Below are positions 32,417 through 45,000 of a DNA stretch of 64,000 nt, piece by piece; position 1 is the first letter of the stretch, and each line of letters opens with the position of its first letter. Origin of the DNA: Balanoglossus misakiensis. Its lineage: Eukaryota; Hemichordata. The stretch is from NCBI GenBank assembly GCA_040954595.2, contig CM082592.2, positions 4,650,001 through 4,714,000 of the forward strand, read 5' to 3'. The notes under the pieces are model-generated. The model was not told the DNA's origin. It saw only the letters and a list, made by a program, of their open reading frames with translations, and searched no databases. A program made the position numbers and the translations under genes.

Positions 32417-35400
32417 ATGGACTTCTGCGTACCCCATTACAGAAGAGGAATACCGTGAGTAAAACTAGTCTGGTATACGAATTTGATGCTCTAGTGTTTA
32501 CAGTAACTCGGGCGATCTACAGATCATCTTTTATATGTAGTGTAGTGTTCGTGTAGCTAGGCAACCATGTGCACCCGATCACTGCAAAAGCCCTGCGATG
32601 AAGATTTTGAAATGACTGGGAAATGATAGAATAATACTGAGTGAAAACGTGAAAAAATTTGGGATTGTATGCGTGAACATCATCTGTAGGAAATGAAACT
32701 CGGTGTCATGAATTCAGAAAATGAATGTACATGAATGTTTTATTAGGGACTGTCCAGAATTTACTTCCAGGGTGGGGCTGGAGGATTTCTTATTTTCTGG
32801 GTGATTTTTTTCCACCCCCCCCCCCTTGTAAATTGTGGAGGAAATCTGTGGCCCCCCCTTAAATTTCCTGTTTTTTTTTCATGACCCCCCCTTCCCCCAA
32901 TATATACATGCATGCTTACAGACTACGACACATGCAGTCTGATAAGTATTTGTATTCTGTGTTGGCAGATATTGTAAACCGAGAAGTGAAGGGGGTGGGT
33001 TTGGGAGGGGGTGTCCCCCTCCCACGTAAGAAAATTTTATAAAATACAGAGCTCAAAGCTGCATTTTAATGAACCCAAAAGCAAATTAACTTTTTATATT
33101 ACATATATGAATGATTGATGAGAAAATTAACGAATTCTAGTCTGGACTTGAATTGAGCTCGTCAACAGTAACAACACTGACTGTTCACTGTACATATATG
33201 GTCTGTGCTGGCAGGCCAAATACTTGGCATTTTATTATGCTTCACAGAGTAGAACAAGAAACTGTAGTAGATATACAAAATAACCCACCATAAAAATAAC
33301 CGGAAATTCAAGCTTATGAAGATTTAATGCACTTGCGGAGTTCATCTGTCATCCAGGTAGCCATGGTGGTTTGTTTCTTATAAATCAGTACTTCTGGGCA
33401 AATATTGAGTTTGTGAGGGTTTTTTTACATGGCCCCCCCTAAAGGATTGTGATTTTTATGTCTGACCCCCTCTAATTTTTCTTGGGGAAAATGGGTGGCC
33501 CCCCCTGAAAATCCTCCAGCCCCCCCCCCCCCCCCCATGGAAGTAAATTCTGGACAGTCCCTTACTCTCTTGTGTATTTGCTTGCACCAAAATGGTTGTA
33601 CTTTGGTTTTGGGGGAGTGTGGTGGCAGACATTTTTGCACCATTGTTTCCATTAAAGGGACAAAGTCCCCCCCCCCCCCGCCGCCCTTTATTCCATTAAT
33701 TATTTTTGATACAAGAAACCATTTTATGTTAATGTACATGTGTGTATGTAGTGAATGAACGTTCAACCACACACAACTTCAATCCTTCTTGTATGATATG
33801 AAAGTAAAAACTCGCCCAAAATGAATAAATGGTAGAGAACGATTATTCATTTTGGTGAGTTTTTCACTCTCGTGTCTACATCCAACTACAAGCAGGATGG
33901 ACGGTGTGTGTAGTTCAACGTTGATTCACTATGTATCCACATGTACATTAACATTAACGGTGTCTCGTATCAAACATAGATAATAGAGAAAAGGGCAGTG
34001 AGGGAGAGACATTGTCCCTTTAATACCATAAAAATGGTGTTGTTAGTCGCGGGTCAGTCATCTGATGACCAGTGTGAGCGGATGATGTTGTGGGGTTGGT
34101 CAGTCGAATGTTTATAGTATTCACATTGTATGACTTCTAGGCTTGCACGTTTGCTTTAAAGGTCATGTCCTTTGTGTGTATGTAATAAAGTGTCTTCCTA
34201 AAAACAAAATAAATCGCCCCTAATATATGTTGCCAAATTTGAAACAGAAAATACTTAGTACTGGATCATAAGACACTCCTACGGAGTTCCTACAGGCTAC
34301 AGGTTTTTGGGAGGGATTACAGAAAATGAGCAACCCCCCCCCCCCCCCCCCCCCTCACCGCGCCGTCACAAGGGACTGGTGACTCAGTGGAATCAGCATG
34401 GGGGGGGGGGGTTCTGTTTTGTGGATATCAAAATGTGACTGCAGAGCCCCCCCCCCCCCATTAAAAATAGATAAGTGGTCAAAACCAGTAGCTGCCCTGA
34501 CATCATTTACCTTTTTTTTTTAAAATTTGCAGTGAAGAAGGCCAGCAAAACGAAGATAACAGTAAAAAGCTACGGGATTGTTGGGAGATGGTACAATGCT
34601 ACTCTCGAATACGATCCTGATGTAAAAATGGCTTATTGGTACATTCATCTTAGTACTCCTGTGGGGAATGTTCAATTTGCCTATCCAGCTTGGATAGCAT
34701 CCTTCTTGGATGGTTGGCATCCAACTCCTATAATGTTTAATTTTATGCGTGTATATATATTACAAATGGCTTGGATATTACCTTATCATGTTACAAACCT
34801 GTATTTACGTCCTTACAGTAAGTATACCAGTAATTTCTTCGTGTTTACTCTAAGTATGTAGTCTGGGTACTTAGATTGGTCTCTTTCTAATTTTGCAATA
34901 TGCAACTGTTACATGAATGCCAAGTTCTATTTACATTAGAGATGCTAAAATACTCAATAGAGCACTGCAAAAAACTGGCTCCTCAACTATAGCACTCAGC
35001 AGAGGAAATGTTTGGTTAAACCAAATAAATATCATGAAAACACTGTTGAATTTATGGATGTTTTATTTCGGAACTGCTCTAAGGGAACATTTAGGACTTC
35101 ACCACGCACGATGCCTGTCTTGTCACTTTTTGTCGTCTGCTTCATGATTAATGCTCTCTCAACCAGGCCCACCTGTGTTTACATTCATCAACGCGACTTT
35201 GGTTCAATTTGTAACTTCTTTTCCTGATGCTGTACTGTTTTATTTCATAGTATTGCAGGCTTATTCCTTTATTAGGTTGTACTGTATGCAAATGTTTATC
35301 TGTGCCACATATTGCTTATTATTTCAGAATATCCACCTTTGTCCTATAGTACAATGTATGCCTACCACCGTTACAACGAGGAGTTCTTTGACTCGGGCCA

Positions 35401-38400
35401 GTGGAAAACCTCGTTTCAACTTATCCACGTACGAGATACTACTCGCCAGAAGGTAAATTTTTACAACACAATAATAGGAAGTTTGGGATACCATTACGAA
35501 TACACCTACTCATCCATATCACCATCCATATTAAATATCTCTTGTGACCGGCTCAAAGATGAAGCTACCCCACCAGCATTTGTCACTGTTCAATTCAGCG
35601 ATGGTTTCCTAGGTAAGTTTTCATATGTCTTGGTCTTTGAAAAATTCAGGGGTGTACAAAAAATGTACTACGTAAATTACAGAAAGTGTAAAAATCAATT
35701 GATGTTTAGTTTGTGTTCCATACTTTGTGTTTAGCTTTAAATATCCTGATAGCATTATTGTTTTGTAAACTTAACAAAAAATATGCCAGTGTGATTGCTC
35801 CCTGTCCCATTTGTGACCTCTGATGTCATTTAGGCATATTCCTCTGAGCCTATAGAGTTAAATAAGTAATAGACTACTAAGCAATCTTTCAGTATTTATA
35901 GAAATAATTTTGATTTTACAGATATTATCTGTAAAATCAAAATTATGTCAGAGGTGCTTACCAATTTACCTATAATGACTAAATCCCTGTATTTCCTGGC
36001 ATTATCTTTCTCTCAAAAATTGTAAGAAAATAATCAGTTTGGCAATTCTTCGATATCAAATGACGTCAGACGCGCTCAGGTGGCAGTTATGTCGGCATTC
36101 AAATTTCCAGATGATAGGCAACTTCAACAACGTGGTGACTGGTTCAGACAAAGACAGTGCAAACGAAATGCCATGAGGCTGCTGAGGCACCATACCTGAT
36201 ACATGTTACGTTTGAAAGTAAAAACATACTTTTACTGGATGCCGAAATATTGCTTGCCCGTCATCTGAAGTATGACGACGCCGTGGGTCACATGGCCAGA
36301 TCACGTGATTGATATTAACGAATAGTGTTACTTTGTGGTCCCCGGGTTGGTTCATTGTGTGACTGACTTTCTCCTCAGTGGAGCAGGAACTGCCACAGAT
36401 TTATGTGAAGAAACAGTGGTTTTTGATCACGCGAGAAAACCCTCCGTCTGGCCAGCTCAGTTTCACAGTGACCGTGCAAGATAGTGAATTCCTTGACGAC
36501 CCCGATGTTTTCACTGCTAGCGTGTACATCATTAGCCCGTTGAAAAGAGTAGAACTTCACTTGAAACAAGGTAGGTGTCAGTGTAGTTGTTGTCTTAAAT
36601 CTGTACCAAAGAGGTGAAAACTGACATTTGAACGCAACACAGGATAGACTATACAATGGCCATAGCTTTCGACAATCAGGGTATCGTGATTGATGTCTCC
36701 CAGTTCTAAAGTAATCTGCTGTTCTAAGCTTTTCTGGTCTGATCATCGTTTTCAGAGTCACAAGTGTCTGACCATGGATTTTTAGGCAAGTCTCCATTCC
36801 TGGTGAATATACCAATAGACCTAACCATTGTTCCTACGGGAACGGCATACTTTGCGGAGTTGTACTTGGATGACACGACATACCCGTTAGAAGGAATGAA
36901 CACCACCTTAGAATTCAGCGAGACGGGCGATCACAGTCTGAGGGTCATCGTCGGAAATCAGTATGACAACATCACATCGGAGGAAAGTGTAATCATAGTC
37001 CAGCCAATAACAGACATGGTCATATTGAACAGTGGACCATCGGAACCGGATGAAGATGTTGCACTTCTTATATTTGCGAAAGACATCGGCCACAAGACCG
37101 TATTCAGTCTCGACTTCGGTGATGGGAGCCCACCTTTTGACTTTTCGTGGCCCTCACTCGACGGTGACGTCGACGGTTTCGGGATCAATTTCCCCTTCGA
37201 TCCCGCTCAACTTCGTCGGGCCGTGTTCACTCACGCGTACGACACAACGGGTGAATACACAGTCACGTTGAGCGGCCAGGGTCCGACTTCGGCGGCCGTT
37301 TCCACCACCCAGGTCACAGTGCAGGCCGGGGCATGCCCCCCGCCGAGTGTACACATTGGTGGCGGCAGAGAAGTTGTGTCTTTCGTCAGATTCAAGGAGG
37401 TCACGCTAACCAGCCAAGTCTCGGCCGAGTGCAGGGACCGGAAAGCGGTGACTAGTTTATGGGAGGCCTACCAGGTAGAAGACAGCTCGTCTCTGCCAAC
37501 AGACCTGAATCGCTATGCCCTTGACCCGTCCATCGACGTTACATCGACCACTTTCACTATTCCAAGTTTCACTCTGGATTACGGCATCTTCATCTTCCAG
37601 CTGACTGTCAGCGCCATCAATACACTTGATGTGGCTACCTCCACTACTGACAGGGCTCGTGTCGAGATCAAGAAATCTCCACTCATACCAATGATCTCTG
37701 GTGGCTCAGTAAGAGCTGTTGGTAAGCTAATCACAAAACAGTATGTTACTCAACATTAACACTTATCGCCTTGAGACAATGGGTCTGTTTTGATTTTGTG
37801 ATTATTGTCAAGACAACCAGTTGAACCACTAGTATTCTGGTCACCAACTTTCACTGTATTTTTTATACTGCTATTCCTTTTTTGTGCATATCCACCTGGA
37901 TATGGGCTTATAAACAGATGTATACGGTAAATCATTTTTAAGATTTTCAAGGAGGGATGGTTTATAGATTTTCACTCAGACACACATGGTATGTTATCAT
38001 GATTTGGTTTTTGATAAAGACATTTAGATGCACATCAACAGGCAAACACTGACTGAACCATAAGCTGCCAATGGCATGTGCACTGTCCATACACCAAATA
38101 GAACAGTTGGTCTCTGTTAAGGATGTACGTTCAGTAAAATTGAAAGTATTGTCATTTTTTTTAATTGTGGATTTTTTTATTCTCCTTTGTATGTATAATG
38201 AAAATCCGTAATAAAATATAGGGGTCACCGCGCTTGTTTATGAAATACAGAGCCATGAATTTGGTCGATAATAGAAGAAATCTGCTGACTCAGCATTTTT
38301 CACCAATGGTTTGTCTATGGGCAAAATTTTTAACGCAATTTATCTCAAAATAGAGCGCGGTGACCCCTATATTTTATTTGACCAATGAATTTATATTTGC

Positions 38401-39029
38401 TAGACTGAGCTATTTGTAAAATTTCGTGAAAATGACAATAGTAGAAGTTTGTTTTCTAGCGATTATCAATGTAATCCTATGGGAAAAAGACCGGGCGCGC
38501 AGTATTTCCGGTTTTATGTTCTGCGCGTACATCCTTAAATGTTAGCCAGATATCCAGATATGTAAACATGCAGGAATTTGCTGTGTATACAAATCTCAGC
38601 AGGGGGTTCCTATGTTCTGCTAATTGCTCTTCTTGAGATGATTTTTTTTGTGGTATAGGACAAAATATCCTACAAAGTATAAAAGTATGCTACCCTCATT
38701 ATGCCAATGTTTTAGTGGTGAATCTACTGATGGATGACTGTAGACAGTGCTCTGGCCCCAGTTCCTGTACTGATACATGTCATGTCAATGTGAATGACAC
38801 TTTCCTGTCTTGGTACACAGGTTGGAATCAGACAATAGTTTTTGATGGAAGTAAGTCGAGAGACCCAGATGACATTGATCCTCACAATGGAATAGTTTTC
38901 CAATGGTTCTGCCGGCAAGCCAATGAAACTTTTCCAGAAGATCTGAGTCCAGAAAGTGCAATGGAAAAAGGTAATTTTGTCTAAAAAAAAATTCTATTGT
39001 TAAATGGTGGTATATAAAAAGTGAATTTT

Positions 39030-39081
<52 letters not shown>

Positions 39082-42000
39082 TATTTTTTTATTTTTTATT
39101 TATTTATTTATTTATTTATTTACTGACAAAGCCCTCAAAAGGAGAGAGAAAAAGAAACACATACATAAACAGATTCCAAAAGTAAGACCAAAATGCACTA
39201 TTTCTCAATGTCCATGTTGGTTAGCTATTTGAGTAATGTTGGAATTAATTTTTTTGCAAATTCAACCTACATTTTACTTGCCTATCTTTTCCTGTCCCTT
39301 TGACATAGAACCACATTTTAAAAGAATTTCTATAAACTGGACGCCTCTGTAAACCGAACAATTTCTTCCGTACCTTTGGTGTTATATTTAGACAGGTTTT
39401 ATTGTACGTATGCTACATCTATAATTTATTCCAGGTGGCTGTCTTGGGAGTGGTCTGTTCCTTGGCAACAAAACCGTGTGGAGCTTGCCTCATGCCAGTT
39501 TGCGTGGAAACAAGACGTATACCATTCGATTGTTATTAAGCAAAGATGACAGAAGTAGTGTTCATTCTGATCAAACTCTTAGTGTTTTACCCGGCGATCC
39601 ACCGACCATAGAACTGAGGTGTGTTGACTTTTCCAACCAGTTTGAGTTTCATCTCCTTGTTTTCACTCAAATGAAATTGTCATGGTTTCTCTCCCTTTAA
39701 AGGGACAAAGTCTCTCTCTTGCTGCCCCTTTTCCATTAATATACTGGTATAGTGAATCAATGTTCGACCACACACAACTTCCATCCTGTTTGTAGGATAT
39801 GAGAGTAAAAATCCCACTAAAACGAATAAATGGTAAACAGGGATTATTCTTTCTGCCGAGTTTTTCACTCTTGTGTCTACAAGCAGGATGGAAGGTGTGT
39901 GTGGTTGAATGTTCATTCACTATATATCCACATGTGAAATAACATAAACGGTGTCTTGTATCAGACATAATTTTATGGAAAAAGGGTAGCGAGAGAGAAA
40001 GAGAGAGAATTTGTCTCTTTAATAGACTTATGTACATTAGGTTAATACAGAGATAAACTTGAGTCAGTTAACTTTGCAAGTATACCTGTACATATGAATC
40101 AGAACCCTGTCTGCTGATAAGCCTTGTTGAAATTCTGTGTTGTGCTGTTTTTTCATGGCTATAAATCTTCCTGACAGATGTCTGAAAAACTGCGGGGGTG
40201 AAATCAATCCCTCGGAGAAATTGATCCTGTCCGGTAAGTGCACAGACTGCACCTTCTACACCCGCCCACAGTACTGGTGGACTTTCAGGAGCCGAGAGGG
40301 AAACGTGAAACAGGACATTGACTGGAGGACAGACGCAACAACACGCAGACACAATGCCTATCTGTCAATCAAAGCGAATGCATTCCTCGACAGTGCATAT
40401 GCAGAAGAATACACATTCCGACTTACAAGTAAGTGAAGATGGTATAAACTTACTTGCTGTTCTGTGTTGAATAACCCTTAGGCAGAATTATGGAAAGAAT
40501 ATGATTTAGGAAAACTGAAATCTTTCCACCTAGTAAATTGCTGTGAAACGTAATGTAATATTCAAAAGCATAAAACTTCACACATTCTTCCTTTAATGCA
40601 TTTCACAGAGAGAGAAATGTTTATATAGAAAAACAAAATGTATTCTTTGTACAAATTGCAAGTCTACCGACCTCCATGCACTTTCAATAGATTATTTTTA
40701 TAAGGGGACTATAACAGCAAGTCAAAATTTGATCATACATATGTGTGTTTCTATTGGGTTTAGAAATATTATAGACAGTCACATGCTGAGTTCAGACGGG
40801 CATTTTATCTACATCAGTGAAAACCTAAGTTATATCCTCCAAAAACTCTAATATGTTCACAGAGAGTTCATATTGAGATAATACCGGTAGATGTACACTT
40901 TTGAATGGTTGTGTAATTTTATATTAATTCCAGTCACTAGTTGGAGTGGTGCCGTCAGCTTCGCAGAGTACACATTCACCGTAAACCAAGCACCGAGCAT
41001 GGGCACTTGTCATGCAAGTCCGACCACAGGAATTGTACTGCAAACCAAATTCACCGTCAGGTGCTCTGATTTCTCCGACCCCAACAAACCACTCAGGTAT
41101 GAGTTCAGAGCCAGCACTGGCACAGAACACAACGTGCCTGTCGCCGATACGTCATCAGCCACAGGTATGAGTCGTGTCTTTTATTCTGCTCTTAAAAGGA
41201 CAAAGTCTCTCTCTCGCTGCCCTTTTTCCATTAACGATATTTGATAGTGAGACACCGTTTACATGTGGATATGTAGTGAATCAACGTTTAACCACACAGA
41301 ACTTCCATCCAACTTGTAGACACGAGAGTGAAAAACTCGCCAAAATGAATAATTGGTGTTTACCATTTATTCATTTGGGGGGAATTTTAACTCTCAAAGC
41401 TCTATCCTATACAATGTAGTCAAGACTTAATTAGAGCTAAAATTGCATGTTGTTAAGTTTTCCTGGCTAAATTAGTCCAGAGAGAAATGTATTATAAAAA
41501 TCTGCTGGCGGACTATTATTCTTCTCTAACACATACATGTAACCGTTCTTTTGCAGAATTGTTGACAAGAAATCAATATTTTTTTTGGAATATTTGATTG
41601 TGGTTTTGTACTTTCTAGGTTCTCTCCTGTATTACGGTCTCGACAGTGTGGCGTACGATCTGTTACTTCCACTTGGCTTGGCGAATAATAACTATTTAGT
41701 GAGGATAGACATTACAGTCTTTGATTCATATGGGGTCAGCGTGTTTACACATGTGAATGTCACTGTGAGTATTACAACATCATGACTACTAGATTTGTTA
41801 AACGAGTATAAAATGGGGGGGGGGGGGAATGCTAGGATGTATTTTTTTCACCCATAGGTTTTCTATGGGCAAAATGTTGAATGAATATTATCAAAATTAA
41901 GTACATGTACATGTTTGCAATAATGACATTTTGTTCACGAAGTTTAATTTCTTTTGACAGGGTCGTGTGTAGTTCGTGGAAATTAACAGTAGAAGTGTGT

Positions 42001-45000
42001 TTGCCAACTGCATTCAATTATGCGTTCACCCAATGTCAGTCTGTAGTATTCGAATTGTGCCATAGACATTACAGTAAAGAGATTGCAATAAACTCAGTAA
42101 CTCAGTAATTTCTTTTGCGATCATAAATTGCAACTAGTTTCGCCAAGTGTGCATTCACATTAAATTGCGGTAACTTGGGAATTGTCCAGTTCTGTGGTCC
42201 AGATGATGAGCCCTAGAGTTCATGACCAGTTTCTTGTGTCTTTGATGACATTACAGGTCAATGACACACCCAAGGAGGTTACCGCGGAAGCCAGTGTTGA
42301 GGACACCGTACTGTCGCTGACAACGGGCGAGGATTCGCAACTGGACAAACTGCTGGATTCGGGCGACTCTCAGTCGGTGCTGCAGTTCATCGGCGTGGTC
42401 ACCTCTTTGCTGAACACAGAGTCGGAGAAGGAAGCGCACACAGTGCACCATTCTGCCCCCGGCGACACCACAGATCACAGCTCGGACGACAGCCAGACGT
42501 CGACCGAAGTGCACGATTCCGGTCAGGATGAGAAAATGCAACAACGAATCCAGGTAAATTGTGCGAGTTTTTTGTTTTGTTTTTGAAAGATTGTTTCTCC
42601 CAAAAGCCATTAACTGACAACAAAATCAAACCACATTTTGAGTCTAAGTCTGTAATTTCTTGCCATGGCTTAATATGCACAAGTTACACACTGAGTTTGA
42701 AGTGTAAACTTTTTTCACTTTATAAGATCAGAGAAGCAATGCTTGACAGTCTAACCAGAGAAACAGTGACTAGCTTAGAAGGAGTACAACAGCAGTCGGT
42801 GGCCATAACACAAATAACCAAAGAAGAATCAGAAGTCAGTGTTGATGCACAGGTATGAATTTAATTATAATTATACAACGTAGATATAAAACACCCACGA
42901 GTGTCTTTCAAATTAGAATTTTTGCCTACATCAAATTGCTTTGATTTCATTTTTCAATGATGACATGTTTCAAACAAAACTAACATTCCTTTGAACAAAT
43001 CATAAAAGTGTTTCCTCCAACCATGCATAGCCAGACAACAATGCAAATCTGATGAGCACTGCAGGACTGACTATTTCTACCATGAATTCTGATTTTTAGA
43101 TTAATGCATTATTGCATTTATGTAGAGGTGCCTCAGAAGGCTATCTGTGACCGAAAGTGGGAGTCGCACTTTTGTGGCAATTAAGTCACTATCTGCGACT
43201 GTCTCAAATGGTATCTGCGACAGATCGCACATGTCCTTGACACGATTTTCTTTCTCCTGCATTCTTTCCCCAGAAAACAGCCACCTCGGCTTTGAAAGAA
43301 ATGGCCGACTTCCTCAAGGACCAGTCCAAAATCGGCGTCAGTTCGGAGACCATCGAGCAGGCCTCATCCACCATAGTTGCAGCACTTGATCATATTCTTG
43401 ATGCTGCAAAATTACAAGCCATGAAAAATGCCACTTGGGATTCAGATGATGACAGTGTCCAGAAGGTATTAGAAGAATTTAATTTTGTGCAGTACAAAAT
43501 TCACTGTTTGTAATTGCTACCATTAGTGGATATGCATATCAAGGATGAGAATGCCATCAGTGGGTCGACCCATTAATGTTTCACTGGGTTTTAATTAAGA
43601 TCAATTTGTTTTGTTTCACCTATGCAAATTTAGCTGCAGTTACCATGGCAAACTGAGATCTAGCCAATCACAGATTTTCAGTGGGTGGTACACGCGAAAA
43701 AAAAACGCCACCATATGTTCTTTAGAACACTCAAATGCACAATTTCTGCCATATATGGGCGTACATGTATGTAACTTCGAGGTGACCGTATACCTTTAAG
43801 TCCAAGTTTAGTTTTTACCAAAAAATGGATGCTATGTGAAATTGTGAATGAAAGATTAAAAGGAGAATTTTGGTGATGAACCTATACCTGTTGCTATTAA
43901 TTTTTTCAGAGTCGCAACATTTCTGCTGGCACTGTGTCGGCGTTAAACAGCATCATGGACGCCATCTTGGAGAGTAAGGTTCCTGGGGAGAGTGCAACAG
44001 TCATGAAATCGCACAGCATGTCCATGCTGTTTGACAGACAGGAACTGTACGACATCGGTGGGACGACTCTATCTAGTGGTGGCGACATCGAATTCAACTT
44101 GCCATCGAATGATGTCATCTTCAATACAGTGGATTCAGAGTCGGTGTTCGATACTGTTGTTGACATGAAGGTGTGTTTGGAAAGCATTTGGTGTTTTCAT
44201 AATATCTCTTTAATTGTTGTATAGACTTGTTGAGTAGAAGTACTGACAGTCATGTGTATAATTGTAAAATAATTGAATCAGAAAAGTTGGATATTTTTTT
44301 GTAGGTACAGCACTTTAAGTCAAGTCCATTTCAATGGACAAGGAATTCTTCACAAGTGACGTCATCAGTCAGCAGTTTAGAGTTAACCGAGAAAGACGGT
44401 GCGAAAATTGCAGTCCGGGATCTGGACGAGCCCATCCGGATTCTGCTTCCCCATAGCGACGGCGACGCTTTCAGCCCGCACGAAATCTACACCATGGCCA
44501 AGGCGAACAACTTGACTTTTCTGAACGTGTCCATGGACGATCCTGACGCGGCGGTGCTGTTTGAAGTTCATTCCCAAGACCCTCAGTGGACAGATATCAA
44601 GATGTACCTGCAGTACGAGAGCGAGCCAAGCCAGCGGGTTTACGACTACCACGTGGAATTCCCGCGCCCCGTTAACTATTCCTCTCTCCCCGGAAACGCA
44701 GGGAACGTCTCGGCAGACTTGGAATACACGTGGATTTCTCAGCCCAGCGAGAGGTTCCAGAACGGCAAGTATGTTGTGGGCGTTCGGGTTGGTGGCGTTG
44801 AGGGCGTGTCGACAGAGGATGTGGCGGTCAACGTCAGTCTGTCCGTCTATCAAGTCGTGTGTCGTTATTGGAATGAAACAGAGGAAACGTGGCTAACAGA
44901 TGGATGCAAGGTACGGCCTCATGATATTATTCCCATAATTTTCCTGATATTAAAGGTATACAGTCACCTCCAATTCGCATATCACCATATATACCGGTAG

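Noticed and set aside
33425-33772. Proline/glycine-rich frames
   Set aside because: They arise from C/G homopolymers in the family I element and the start of a family C copy.
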